Shown one piece after another: positions 17,334-26,144 of a DNA stretch of 64,000 bases. Made by a program: the position numbers and the translations under genes. The DNA lies in contig JACIYJ010000004.1 of NCBI GenBank assembly GCA_014360015.1, forward strand, positions 155,001 through 219,000, in the 5' to 3' direction. Below the pieces are notes generated by a model, which had not been told where the DNA came from, did not search any database, and saw only the letters and a list, made by a program, of their open reading frames with translations. Each line of letters begins with the position of its first letter. Within the stretch, counting starts at the first letter, position 1. This DNA comes from Candidatus Aminicenantota bacterium. GTDB lineage: Bacteria; Acidobacteriota; Aminicenantia; Aminicenantales; Saccharicenantaceae.

Positions 17334-17770
17334 TTAAATTCTTTCAACTTGCTGATGATATCAAGGATGATATCTTCTTTTGACAGTTTGAGCACCTCTT
17401 CCGGTTTTATCTCTGGCATAAAAGGTCTTTCTTTTTCTACCAGCGGAGATTTTTTATCCTTCCTCCCGGCAGTCTTTAGGATCAGTTTTAAGTCCAGAGA
17501 ATTTCGGGGCAGGATGATTCGATAATGAAAATTGTCGGTTTTACTCCCTGGGAAATTGATTTGGAGATGGATAAATTTATGCCTCTCTCGAAAATATTTT
17601 ACCCTGATTCCTCTTGGTTTCAGCTCTTCTTCCAGAGCCTCCAGCGCTGGCTCCACGATGAATTCACAGAATTGATCAAAATTTTCCTTAGCTTCCTGCT
17701 GACATTTTTCGATAATCCTTAAGTCTTCAAAATATCGATTAAGTTCATTTCTCCATTTCTCTTCTTTCAT
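17306..17770 (-). CDS. Conserved-looking cytoplasmic protein of unknown function
   Basis: The frame is open back to 17959, but that would overlap the glycerate kinase gene by 110 bases. ATG 17770 is chosen because GGAGATGGGAA precedes it and there is then no overlap. It gives 154 residues: a charged helical N-terminus (about 1-50), an alpha/beta segment (EELKPRGIRVKYFRERHKF, LQINFP, YRIILP) and a Lys/Glu-rich C-terminus. No signal peptide, membrane helix or known motif. It lies 80 bases after glycerate kinase, probably in the same transcript. Family not recognised. Confidence 0.55.
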   Translation of the reverse strand: MKEEKWRNELNRYFEDLRIIEKCQQEAKENFDQFCEFIVEPALEALEEELKPRGIRVKYFRERHKFIHLQINFPGSKTDNFHYRIILPRNSLDLKLILKTAGRKDKKSPLVEKERPFMPEIKPEEVLKLSKEDIILDIISKLKEFNYAARTSPE

Positions 17771-17849
17771 TTCCCATCTCCATTTTTTAATTATATCATC
17801 ACACTTTGATATTAATTGCAACCTCCGGCTGACAATCTGCTTAAATTTC

Positions 17850-19196
17850 TCAGGTTCCCTTTGGCGCCAGGAGAAATAACCTGAGGTCCATGACATTGGT
17901 CCCAGTCGGGCCAGTGAACAGCAATCCGCCAATTTCCTGGAAAAACCTGTAAGAGTCATTGTTCTTTAAAAAATCTTCAGCTAAAATATTTTTTGCCCTG
18001 ATTTTTTCCAAGCTTTCGGGTGCAATCCAGGCACCAGCCGCGTCGGTCGGGCCATCCCGACCATCCGTGGCTAAGCTCATAACCAGCCAGTCGCATCCTT
18101 TGAAATTTTCCCACTGTCTTGAAATCTCCACCAGGCAGGCCAGAACAAACTCCGTATTCCGTCCGCCTTTTCCCGAGCCTCTGACGGTTACTGTCAGTTC
18201 GCCTCCAGCCAGTAAACAGAAAGCTCGCCGTTCCTGCTGAACTTTTCGGCCAAATTCCAGAAGTTGCTGAACATATTTTCTGGCTGCTTCCCGGGCTTCG
18301 CCGCTATCGGTTGAAGTCAGGATGATCGTTTCCAGGCCAAATTTCCGGACCTCTTCCTTTGCTGCATAAAGAGCCTTAAGGTTATCTCCGATGATAAAGG
18401 AATTGACATTCTTCAGAACTTTATCCCCTTTTTTGACTGTCTCTTCCCGCCAGCCTTGAGTCCCTTCTGTCAGAATCTTCTTGACTGATTCAGGACAGAT
18501 TCCCATAATTCCGGTTCGCTCCAGAACCGCCAGAGCCTGAGCATAGGTGGAAGAATCCCACCAGGTAGGACCTGAGGCTATGTTCTCTAAATCATTCCCA
18601 ATGACATCCGATACCACCAGATTAACCACCTTAGCCGGCCAGGCAGCTTTAGCCAGTCGCCCACCTTTTATCCTTGAAAGATGTTTTCTGACTGTGTTTA
18701 GTTCTTTGATATCAGCTCCTGCCTTTAGCAGCAATTCAGTAATCGCTCTTTTATCTTCAAGAGTCAGGCCTTCATCCGGCAGACAGAGATGAGCGGACCC
18801 ACCCCCTGAAATCAAAACCAGCAGCAGGTCTCTTTCACTCGATGAGAGGGCCAGCTCATAAGCCTTCTTGCCGGCTTCCAGACTCCAGGCATCAGGCAAA
18901 GGGTGGGCAGCTGGATAAAAGGAGAGTTTGTCTTTTATTTCATATTGCTCGGTTCCGGTCACCACTCCGGCCTGAAGCTTGTCTTCAATCAGGGCAAGAA
19001 CATTTTCAGCCAGCGGTTTACCCGCCTTCCCGAAGCTTATTAAATTAATTCTTTCAAACTTGTCCAGGTCAATTCTGTCTCCCCCGATAAAAAGATACCG
19101 GCCTTCGCGCCTTAAATTTTCTTTAATCAAGCGCTGTGGACTCACCGAAGACAGAGCGGCCTTTCCGGCCAGTTGAGCAATTTCTTTTAGGTTCAT
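17850..19196 (-). CDS. Glycerate 2-kinase (MOFRL family)
   Basis: 448 residues, the usual length for class II glycerate kinases (GckA/TtuD), which phosphorylate glycerate at C2 using ATP. The N-terminal domain has SFGKAGKPLAE and the phosphate-binding LISGGGSAHLCLP loop with the following helix. ELNTVRKHLSRIKGGRLA is the family signature. The C-terminal MOFRL part has LAGGELTVTVRGSGKGGRNTEFVLA and SLATDGRDGPTDAAGA. All expected motifs are present. It feeds 2-phosphoglycerate into lower glycolysis. The start is ATG 19196 with no strong ribosome site. It is divergent from the EnvC operon. Confidence 0.92.
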   Translation of the reverse strand: MNLKEIAQLAGKAALSSVSPQRLIKENLRREGRYLFIGGDRIDLDKFERINLISFGKAGKPLAENVLALIEDKLQAGVVTGTEQYEIKDKLSFYPAAHPLPDAWSLEAGKKAYELALSSSERDLLLVLISGGGSAHLCLPDEGLTLEDKRAITELLLKAGADIKELNTVRKHLSRIKGGRLAKAAWPAKVVNLVVSDVIGNDLENIASGPTWWDSSTYAQALAVLERTGIMGICPESVKKILTEGTQGWREETVKKGDKVLKNVNSFIIGDNLKALYAAKEEVRKFGLETIILTSTDSGEAREAARKYVQQLLEFGRKVQQERRAFCLLAGGELTVTVRGSGKGGRNTEFVLACLVEISRQWENFKGCDWLVMSLATDGRDGPTDAAGAWIAPESLEKIRAKNILAEDFLKNNDSYRFFQEIGGLLFTGPTGTNVMDLRLFLLAPKGT

Positions 19197-19278
19197 TTTA
19201 TCCAGAAACTTCCTCTCTTAAAAATCTCCTTCTTTTACTTTTATCCTCGTTATGATAAATATTATCAGGGTCTGAGGA

Positions 19279-20496
19279 ATGTATCCATCTGATCATAAAA
19301 ATAATTCAGTCAGCCGAAAGAAACTGATGGGTCAGAAGCTTATTTTCTGCCTGGCATTTCTCATTAATATTATTTTATTAAATTGGCCAGCTTTTTCGCA
19401 AGACCAGACTTCCGCTGTTTCTGATATAGAAAAAAGGCTGTCGCAGATCGACCAGCAGATTTCTCAGCTTAAATCCCGTCTTCAGGAAGAAGAGAAAAAA
19501 GAAAAGTCGTTGCTGTCATCTCTGGAAAAAATCAGGCTGAACAAGAAAGTTCTTCAGAATGAAATCGAGTCTTTAAACCTCAGGCGCTCCTTAGTTAACC
19601 GTCAGCTAAACGACCTGAACCGAAAAATTTCCATCACCCGGCTCACTCTCCAGAAAGAAAAAGAAGCTGTGGAAAAAACCTTAGTCACCCTGTACAAATT
19701 TGGCCGGCTGGATTTTATGCATTTTTTCCTCAAAGCCAACGACCTGGAGACTTTTCTCCGCGAAAGCAAAAACCTGACTTTTCTGGCCCGCTACCAGGGA
19801 GAAGCCATCAGCAGCTATCTGAACACCCTGAATCAACTTCAGGCTCTGGAAGAAGACTTGAAGAAAAAAAGGGCTGAGGCTGACTTACTCCTGAAACAGG
19901 CTCAGGAAAATCAGGCCAGGCTGTTAGAAGAGGAGAGAAAAAATCAGCAGTTACTGGCCGAAATCAAGAAAAACAAAAACACCTACCAGCAGATGATGGC
20001 CGAGCTCCAAGAAAGCTCAGAACAACTCCAGCAGCTTCTGAAGCGTCTGCAGAGCCAGGAAATCTCCCTGCCCTCTCCTTTTATCCCGATGAATGAGCTC
20101 AAGGGCAAACTACCCTGGCCAATTGCCGGCAAAATTATCACCCGCTTTGGTCCAGAAAAGCATCCAAAATTCAAAACAGTAACCATTAACAACGGAATCG
20201 AGATCGCTCCCTCTGGAAAAGAAAAGACCATCAAAGCTGTTCATGGCGGGAGGGTAGTCTTCGCTGATTACTTTCAGGGCTATGGGAACTTGATCATCAT
20301 TGACCATGGGCTCTCTTATTACACTCTGTATGGTCATTGTTCAAGCTTTCTGGTCCAAAAAGGCGATCTGGTTCAGTCTGGCCAGGCTATCGCTGTAGTC
20401 GGCGACTCAGATTCCCTCAAAGGAGAATGCCTTTATTTTGAGATCCGGTATAAAGCCAGGGCCGTCGATCCCTTGCAATGGCTTAAGAGAAGATGA
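19279..20496 (+). CDS. EnvC-like murein hydrolase activator with degenerate LytM domain
   Basis: 405 residues. A signal peptide or anchor (about 20-40) precedes a long coiled coil (50-260), followed by a LytM/M23 domain (about 285-400). In active M23 enzymes the metal is held by HxxxD and HxH. Here the first site reads NNGIEIAP, with Asn in place of His, and the second is YGHCSSF, which lacks the second His. The domain should therefore not bind zinc normally, as in E. coli EnvC, which activates periplasmic amidases at the division septum rather than cutting murein itself. First gene of a three-gene operon with a CtpA-like and a YibQ-like gene, a common order. ATG 19327 is an alternative start. 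Confidence 0.85.
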   Translation: MYPSDHKNNSVSRKKLMGQKLIFCLAFLINIILLNWPAFSQDQTSAVSDIEKRLSQIDQQISQLKSRLQEEEKKEKSLLSSLEKIRLNKKVLQNEIESLNLRRSLVNRQLNDLNRKISITRLTLQKEKEAVEKTLVTLYKFGRLDFMHFFLKANDLETFLRESKNLTFLARYQGEAISSYLNTLNQLQALEEDLKKKRAEADLLLKQAQENQARLLEEERKNQQLLAEIKKNKNTYQQMMAELQESSEQLQQLLKRLQSQEISLPSPFIPMNELKGKLPWPIAGKIITRFGPEKHPKFKTVTINNGIEIAPSGKEKTIKAVHGGRVVFADYFQGYGNLIIIDHGLSYYTLYGHCSSFLVQKGDLVQSGQAIAVVGDSDSLKGECLYFEIRYKARAVDPLQWLKRR

Positions 20497-20529
20497 TAGA
20501 ATTTATAATAAAATCTTTAGCGAGCAACA

Positions 20530-21690
20530 ATGAAAAATAACAAACTGAATATCTATTTCCTGGTAATCATTCTTGTCCTGACAGCCCTGCTTTTTCTAGA
20601 CAAAAGATTTTTGCCTGGGAAAAGCCCGGTTCCACAGTTTTCTCGGAATAACGCCGACCTCATCGGCACTGTCATGCAACTGATTAAGACCGACTATCTG
20701 GAAGAACCCAATCCGCTTAGAACAACTGAAGGAGCTTTTCGGGGGCTCATCAATTCGCTTGACCCCCTTAGTGCCTATCTTGATAAAGATCTCGCTGCCA
20801 AATATCTTAACCGAAAAGCTCCAGCCGAAAATACCGGTTTGATTCTTTATAAAAAATACGGTCTCTTCCCGGTGGTGGCAGCGGTAGCTGAAAACTCTCC
20901 GGCAGCCAGAGCTGGACTTAAAGTCGGAGATAACATCAGCGGGATCAATGATCGGAACACTTTGAACATGAGCCTGCTTGAAGTTAATCTCTTGCTCGAG
21001 GCTACCGGGCAACAGGATGATCAGCCGGTCAAGCTGAGAGTGGTCAGAGGCAATGATACTCTGGAATTCCAGGTTGCCAGGAATTTCACTTCACCCCAAT
21101 CGCTAAAGCTAACCGCAGAAAAAACCGGGCTTCTGCTACTAAAACCCACAGCCATCTATCCCGGACTCTCTCAGGAAATCAAAAAATCCATCACTGCCAG
21201 TTTTAAGAAAAAGGACAGTAACGTTCGGGCCGTGGTGCTGGATCTAAGGGAATGCTTTAACGGAGATTATGAAGAAGCCCGGAAAGTCATTAACCTTTTC
21301 TTAAAAGCCGAAGAAATCGGATACTTTGAAAGACGCGGCCAGAAGGAGCCCCTGTCCTGCCTGGAAAATCCTTCTTTTCCCCAGCAGAAGCTTTTTGTCT
21401 GGGTCAATCAGGCCACTTATGGCCCGGCCGAGCTCATCGCCGCCGTCCTCCAAGATTTTAAAAGAGCTAAAGTTATCGGAATCGAGACCCCGGGACTCGT
21501 CGGCAAACAGGAGCATTTCCCGATTTCTGACGGCAGCCTGATTGTCCTGACCACGGCAGTTTTCTCTTTAAAGTCCGGAACCAGGCTCTGGGATAACAGC
21601 GTACCCTTAGATGTAAAATTAACCTATGCCGAAAAAATGGAACAGACCTACCTGGACAAAACCAGAGGTTTGCTGACCAGTGCTGATTGA
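20530..21690 (+). CDS. CtpA-like S41 family protein, probably inactive
   Basis: 386 residues with an N-terminal membrane helix (8-24), a PDZ domain (about 95-180; ENSPAARAGLKVGDNISGIN) and an S41 peptidase core (185-370). In active C-terminal processing peptidases the nucleophile lies in a Ser-rich motif such as GSASASE. The matching segment here is NQATYGPAEL, which has no Ser. The downstream Lys segment survives as GLVGKQE. Loss of the nucleophile suggests a non-catalytic scaffold, in line with the EnvC-like neighbour. It lies 34 bases after the envC-like gene and overlaps the next start by one base (TGATG). Confidence 0.8.
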   Translation: MKNNKLNIYFLVIILVLTALLFLDKRFLPGKSPVPQFSRNNADLIGTVMQLIKTDYLEEPNPLRTTEGAFRGLINSLDPLSAYLDKDLAAKYLNRKAPAENTGLILYKKYGLFPVVAAVAENSPAARAGLKVGDNISGINDRNTLNMSLLEVNLLLEATGQQDDQPVKLRVVRGNDTLEFQVARNFTSPQSLKLTAEKTGLLLLKPTAIYPGLSQEIKKSITASFKKKDSNVRAVVLDLRECFNGDYEEARKVINLFLKAEEIGYFERRGQKEPLSCLENPSFPQQKLFVWVNQATYGPAELIAAVLQDFKRAKVIGIETPGLVGKQEHFPISDGSLIVLTTAVFSLKSGTRLWDNSVPLDVKLTYAEKMEQTYLDKTRGLLTSAD

Positions 21691-22916
21691 TGCGGCTGGA
21701 AATAAAAAAACTGAATACTCTTTTTAATCAAAATAATCCTTTTTTTATTTTAGTTCTTGTCCTTGCAACCGTAGCTCTGATTTCTGCTGGCTTACTTGAT
21801 TATATAAACTTCCGGCAGAAAAAAGTCTCCTACCTTCCCTGGCCTGAGCCTGGCTCCAGTTTTCAGGCCAAAAAGCCTATCCCCAGGCCGAAAAAACCTG
21901 AATTTTCCTTAGCTGAATTCATCAACCGGAGTCTTCGAGAATCAGGGGTGACCGAAGAAAGAATATCTAAAGAAAAAACTGAAGACGGGCTGATTTATTT
22001 TTCGGTCAGGACCACAGAATCTGAATACAGGAAGCTAAAAGATAAACTTCTTTCCGGTCTTAAAAAGCAAAAAATCAAAACCAGGCTGACCGAGGAGAAG
22101 GCTGCGGCTGGAGAAAGAGTCGTTTCACTTGAATTGAGACAACAGTCCAGGATCTCAGGCTGGGTTGTTTTCCGCTACACGCCGGTGCTGGCTGCCAGAA
22201 AGACTGTCCAGCCCTCTCCACCGGCCGCTCCTGAAAAAAAGGAACCATCTGGGGAAATAGCCGTAGTCATTGACGATATGGGCGCTGACCTCGGTATTCT
22301 TGAAGAATTGGTCAGTCTGAAAGTTCCCCTCACCGTAGCTGTTTTGCCTGATAGCTCCTACGCCAGACAGACGGCTGAACTGGCCACTAAAAATGGTCTG
22401 GAAGTCATCATCCATCTACCTCTGGAAGCTTTTAATGGCCAGGCCAGTTCGGCCGGTGCTGACGGCCTGATCAAAACTTCTATGAGTTATCAGGAAGTCT
22501 GGTCCATTCTGGAAAAAGATTTTGCTCAGGTCCCTTACGCTAAGGGTTTGAACAACCACATGGGTTCAAAGGCCACTGCTGACGAACAGCTGATGGAAAT
22601 TATCATGTCCTTCCTTAAAGAAAAAAATCTTTTTTTCTTAGACAGCAAGACCAGCCCCCGGTCGATCGCTTATGATCTGGCTCTCAAGAAAAAAGTCCCG
22701 GCCGCTTCCAGGCAGGTGTTTCTCGATGCCGACGAAGACCGGAGCAAAATCAAAGACCGGCTGTTTGAGCTTTTCAACTACGCCAGAAAAAATGGTCAGG
22801 CCGTAGGCATAGGTCATCCCTTTCCGGAAACTATCAACGTGCTGAAGACTTATCTTCCGAAGGCCGAAGACTATGGCCTAAAACTGGTCACAGTTTCCAG
22901 TATTCTCAAAAAATAG
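21690..22916 (+). CDS. Divergent polysaccharide deacetylase (YibQ family)
   Basis: 408 residues if started at ATG 21690, which overlaps the previous stop by one base; a TTG at 21687 is less likely. A membrane helix (about 18-40) and a Pro/Lys-rich linker precede the deacetylase-like domain (about 185-408). Family landmarks are AVVIDDMGADL, HLPLEA, GLNNHMGSKATAD, FFLDSKTSP and GIGHPFPETI. These keep the Asp/His residues of the YibQ group. Members commonly follow envC and ctpA genes and are thought to act on cell-wall glycans; the exact reaction is not established. Last gene of the operon. Confidence 0.85.
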   Translation: MRLEIKKLNTLFNQNNPFFILVLVLATVALISAGLLDYINFRQKKVSYLPWPEPGSSFQAKKPIPRPKKPEFSLAEFINRSLRESGVTEERISKEKTEDGLIYFSVRTTESEYRKLKDKLLSGLKKQKIKTRLTEEKAAAGERVVSLELRQQSRISGWVVFRYTPVLAARKTVQPSPPAAPEKKEPSGEIAVVIDDMGADLGILEELVSLKVPLTVAVLPDSSYARQTAELATKNGLEVIIHLPLEAFNGQASSAGADGLIKTSMSYQEVWSILEKDFAQVPYAKGLNNHMGSKATADEQLMEIIMSFLKEKNLFFLDSKTSPRSIAYDLALKKKVPAASRQVFLDADEDRSKIKDRLFELFNYARKNGQAVGIGHPFPETINVLKTYLPKAEDYGLKLVTVSSILKK

Positions 22917-22979
22917 GCTCTTTTCAGTCAGAAGAATTGACTGGAGAAAATATTAAATTCTTTTAATAGCTTTCTTTTC

Positions 22980-22988
22980 TGCTATACT
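22980..22988 (+). promoter_or_regulatory. Extended -10 promoter for the lipoprotein gene
   Basis: TGCTATACT, an extended -10 element (TGn before TATACT), stands 30 bases before ATG 23019. No good -35 box at the normal distance, which extended -10 promoters tolerate. Confidence 0.4.
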
Positions 22989-23018
22989 ATTTATGAAAAG
23001 TTTTCCTGGAGGAAAAAA

Positions 23019-23570
23019 ATGAAAAAAATCGTCATACCGGCTATGATCTTAAGCCTGCTGGCTTCAACCCTTTTTCTTCCAGCCTGCAAGCGGATGTCCA
23101 CAGAAGAGCTGAAGAAATCAATGGAAATTGTCGATGTCCAGACCAAATGGGTTAGCAAAGAATACCGGGCCTGGCCACCCAAGCTTGTCCTGGTCCCGGT
23201 CATCTCCTTCCGGGTTAAAAACATAAGCGATAAACCCCTTCAATACATCAATTTTAATGCCATCTTCAAGTTTAAAGGAGAGACAAAGAATCTGGGAGAT
23301 AATTTCTTAGCGGCCATCAGAAAAAAACCGGTCATGCCTGGAGAGCTTAGCGAGGTTATCACCCTAAAAAGTAATTATGGTGTGGAAGGAAAAACTTTGC
23401 AGTCTTTCCAGAATAATCCCTACTGGAAGCCAGTGATTGTTCAGCTTTTTGCTCGAGCTCATGGTTCAGACTTCGTGCTGCTTGGTGAATGGGAAGTTTC
23501 CAAAACCATAGATTTTAAAGAAGACCAGGCAGTTACTCCGGTTGTGGAGCAAAAAAAATCTGAAAAATAG
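23019..23570 (+). CDS. Lipoprotein of unknown function
   Basis: 183 residues with a lipoprotein signal ending in a lipobox (LPAC; the acylated Cys is at about residue 27). The mature domain (about 40-165) is a beta-rich fold with ISFRVKNISDKPLQYINFNAIF, a pattern typical of small Ig-like/FxLYD-type domains in which a main-chain strand describes an optional sequence variant. The exact family is not certain. GGAGG precedes the ATG by 7 bases. The next gene, arginine decarboxylase, starts 31 bases later, so co-transcription is possible but a functional link is not evident. Confidence 0.65.
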   Translation: MKKIVIPAMILSLLASTLFLPACKRMSTEELKKSMEIVDVQTKWVSKEYRAWPPKLVLVPVISFRVKNISDKPLQYINFNAIFKFKGETKNLGDNFLAAIRKKPVMPGELSEVITLKSNYGVEGKTLQSFQNNPYWKPVIVQLFARAHGSDFVLLGEWEVSKTIDFKEDQAVTPVVEQKKSEK

Positions 23571-23601
23571 ATTCTAACAGAAGATTTTTAACAGGGAAAG
23601 G

Positions 23602-24162
23602 ATGAAAGAGATGGATATTATCTTACCAAAACAGGTTTTCCTCACCCGAGGTAAGGGACAGCATCGGGAAAAACTGGTCAGCTTCGAACTGGCTCTCAGA
23701 GAAGCTGGCATTTCTCCTTTCAACTTAGTGCGGGTATCGAGTATTTTCCCGCCGCACTGCCAACTGATCAGCCGGGCTGAAGGCTTGAAGAAATTAAAGC
23801 CCGGTCAGATTGTCTTTCTGGTAATGAGCGAAAACTTCACCGATGAAGCCCATCGCCTGATTTCGGCCTCGATTGGCCTGGCCATTCCTCAGGACAAAGA
23901 GCAATACGGCTACTTAGCTGAACACCAGGGATTCGGCGAGACCGAAAAGGAAGCCAGCGCACAGGCCGAAGAGTTGGCTGCTGAGATGCTGGCTACCAAA
24001 TTGGGTCAGGTTTATTCCCGTGATAATTTCAGACGGGGTAAAGAAAATTATTACCGGATTTCTGACCGACTGACAGTTAAAACTAAGAGTATCTCCCAGG
24101 TGGCCAGCGGGGCTAAAGGCTTATGGACGACCGCTGTGGCTGCTGCCGTGTTTGTGGCCTGA
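23602..24162 (+). CDS. pdaD: Pyruvoyl-dependent arginine decarboxylase
   Basis: 186 residues, the usual size for PvlArgDC, which converts arginine to agmatine and CO2 in polyamine synthesis. The self-cleavage site is visible as RVSSIFPPHC: cleavage between Ser46 and Ser47 would turn Ser47 into the pyruvoyl cofactor. Further family signs are the GKGQHREKLVSFELALREAGI start and the C-terminal EYGY-like and AAEMLATKLG segments. No agmatinase or agmatine deiminase gene lies nearby in the window. ATG 23602 is used; ATG 23611 is possible. Confidence 0.9.
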   Translation: MKEMDIILPKQVFLTRGKGQHREKLVSFELALREAGISPFNLVRVSSIFPPHCQLISRAEGLKKLKPGQIVFLVMSENFTDEAHRLISASIGLAIPQDKEQYGYLAEHQGFGETEKEASAQAEELAAEMLATKLGQVYSRDNFRRGKENYYRISDRLTVKTKSISQVASGAKGLWTTAVAAAVFVA

Positions 24163-24168
24163 TGGCCT

Positions 24169-24186
24169 CAGGCTGGTTCAAGCCTG
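24169..24186. terminator. Hairpin between convergent genes
   Basis: CAGGCT (24169-24174) and AGCCTG (24181-24186) form a perfect 6-bp stem with a 6-base loop between the decarboxylase and the convergent PPIase gene. No U-tract on either side, so only a possible terminator. Confidence 0.35.
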
Positions 24187-24215
24187 GAACCTGGAATAGA
24201 TATTAAAGATTGAGA

Positions 24216-25184
24216 TTAAAGATTCAGCGGGTTGGGTTTTAATATCTTTATATAACTCTCTTCTCTGAGTTTCTTTATGTATTCTTCTATCTTTTTTTGA
24301 CGCTTTTGCTGGAATAATTTTTCTTCTATGTCCTTCCTGGCTTCCTCAAAGCTTTTCTGGTAGCTTTCCTTTTTCTCTTCCAGCTTGACCAAATACCAGC
24401 CATTCCGGGCTTCAACCCAGTTCGAGATCTCACCCACCTTAAGTTTTTCAACTGCTTGCTCGATGTTCTTTTCCAGCTCGCCTTTCTTGAAGAATCCTAA
24501 ATCACCTCCGTTATCTTTCGGTCCTTCCGAATAATCAGAGACTAAAGTCTCAAAAGGAACTCCGCTTTTAAGCTTCTCTGAGATTTCATTTCTTTTTTCT
24601 TCCAGAAGATAAGCCGGGTTGGTGGTGCTCGAGAGATAAATGGCCTTTATTCTGAATTCGGGCGGAACGACAAATTCCTGCGGTTTTTGTTTATAATACT
24701 GGACGATTTCTGAATCATCCAGGACGATGGTTCGGTCAACTTCAGTGTAGATGACTGCCTGCCTCATCATGTTTTCTTCCAGCTGTTTGACCCACTGATT
24801 GTACTCTATGCCCTGAGCTCTCATGGCCCGGATTAGGTCTTCGTCTGATTCCAGATTATTCTGCTTTTTTATCTGCTCAATGGTGGCTTTAACCTGCTCT
24901 TTAACATTCAAGCCTTTTTCCCTGGCTTGCTGCAGTAAAAGCAGGTCGGTGATCATCATATCCAACAGGTTATCTTTTAGCCGCTCATATTCTTTGAAAT
25001 ATTCTTCCCCGCTCAGCTGAGCTCTCAGCATCTGAACAGTCTGGTTGAATTGTTCTTTATATTCAGAAAGAGTAATGACATCTCCATTAACGATGGCCAC
25101 GATCTCTTCTACTACATCAGCTGAAAGCAGCGTGAACAGCGAGATTAAGATTAAAACGACTAAAACGATTCTTTTCTCAGTCAT
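24216..25184 (-). CDS. SurA-like periplasmic peptidyl-prolyl isomerase
   Basis: 322 residues from ATG 25184, preceded by GAAGGG and overlapping the upstream gene end; an ATG at 25199 is possible. A signal peptide (about 1-22) is followed by a SurA N-terminal helical domain (25-165; VEEIVAIVNGDVITLSEYKEQF is the SurA signature). A single parvulin domain follows (175-270; FRIKAIYLSS, SEGPKDNGGDLGFFKKGEL, GWYLVKLEEK). It is a folding helper for outer-membrane proteins, a fitting partner for the TonB receptor further along. It forms a tandem with another parvulin gene immediately upstream. Confidence 0.85.
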   Translation of the reverse strand: MTEKRIVLVVLILISLFTLLSADVVEEIVAIVNGDVITLSEYKEQFNQTVQMLRAQLSGEEYFKEYERLKDNLLDMMITDLLLLQQAREKGLNVKEQVKATIEQIKKQNNLESDEDLIRAMRAQGIEYNQWVKQLEENMMRQAVIYTEVDRTIVLDDSEIVQYYKQKPQEFVVPPEFRIKAIYLSSTTNPAYLLEEKRNEISEKLKSGVPFETLVSDYSEGPKDNGGDLGFFKKGELEKNIEQAVEKLKVGEISNWVEARNGWYLVKLEEKKESYQKSFEEARKDIEEKLFQQKRQKKIEEYIKKLREESYIKILKPNPLNL

Positions 25185-26136
25185 TGTTTTTCCCTTCATA
25201 CTTAAAAGGCAGGTTTTCCGGATAAACCTCCCAGTGATAAGTAGTTTTCAACTCTTCGACTTCCTTAGCCACAATATCTTTAACTTTGGTTTCCAGCAAA
25301 AGGTTTCTTATTTTCGGGGCCGCCTCCTCCAGCTCTAAAAGAGCTGGCGGATACTTTTTATCCAGCCGGAAAATATGAAAACCGTAGGGCGATTCAAAAA
25401 CCTGGGACAGTTTGCCCTCCTCCAGAGAAAAAATGACTTTTTCCATGTCATAAGGTAAATCGCCAGGCTTGAAAACTCCCATCAAACCGCCTTTGTAGGC
25501 ATCCGGAGCTTCTGAGAAGTTTTTAGCCGCCTGGCGGAATTCATCTTCACCAGCTTTTTGGAGTTTTTCTCGGAGCTTCACCGCCAGATCGCTCGATTTG
25601 ACCAGGATATGACTGACTTTGACTCTTTCAGGCACCAGAAAATCTTTTTTATGTTCCTGGTAATAGTTTTTGATTTCATCCTCGGTAACCACCACGTCCT
25701 TTATCTTTTCGTACTTGTACTTTTCCACCAGCAAACTATCATTCAGGCTCTCATCCTGAGCTAACTTTTCTGAAAGCCCTTCTTCTACCGGATAATCCCT
25801 TAGCATCCGACGCAGAAAAGCCTGTTTTTCAGACTCGGTCAACTCCAGACCCTGTTTTTTGGCTGAGTACAGAATCAATTTATCCTCAATAAACTGGTCA
25901 AAGAGCTGACTTAGAGTATTGTCTGAAAGCTCCTGCTGTTCCGGGTTGAGAGTTTTAACATACTTTTCGAAATCGGCCAAGGTATAGCTTTTTTCTTCAA
26001 CCCGGAAAACAGGCAGACTGGCCTTCCGCAACTCTTCCTGTTTTTTCTCTTTTTCCCTCAGATACCTATAGCCAAAAAAGATACCGGTGCCTACAGCTAT
26101 AAACAGGATTATAACAATCGGAATTCTTTTTTTCAT
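25177..26136 (-). CDS. Parvulin-type peptidyl-prolyl isomerase, membrane-anchored
   Basis: 319 residues from ATG 26136; a TTG at 26148 overlapping the mfd stop is an alternative. The N-terminal hydrophobic helix (about 5-22) lacks a clear cleavage site, so it may be an anchor. A SurA/PrsA-like helical region follows, then one parvulin domain (about 170-265) with VKVSHILVKS, SEAPDAYKGGLMGVFKPGDLP and SPYGFHIFRLDKK. It overlaps the next PPIase by 8 bases and begins close after mfd, so mfd and the two isomerases form one transcript. Confidence 0.85.
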   Translation of the reverse strand: MKKRIPIVIILFIAVGTGIFFGYRYLREKEKKQEELRKASLPVFRVEEKSYTLADFEKYVKTLNPEQQELSDNTLSQLFDQFIEDKLILYSAKKQGLELTESEKQAFLRRMLRDYPVEEGLSEKLAQDESLNDSLLVEKYKYEKIKDVVVTEDEIKNYYQEHKKDFLVPERVKVSHILVKSSDLAVKLREKLQKAGEDEFRQAAKNFSEAPDAYKGGLMGVFKPGDLPYDMEKVIFSLEEGKLSQVFESPYGFHIFRLDKKYPPALLELEEAAPKIRNLLLETKVKDIVAKEVEELKTTYHWEVYPENLPFKYEGKNND

Positions 26137-26144
26137 CGATAATC

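Noticed and set aside
17771..17959. N-terminal extension of the hypothetical gene ending at 17306
   Set aside because: It would overlap glycerate kinase by 110 bases and the extra residues look like frame-shadow of that gene; ATG 17770 with a ribosome site is better.
19279..20496. EnvC-like protein as an active M23 endopeptidase
   Set aside because: The zinc ligands of the LytM fold are replaced, so activity is unlikely.
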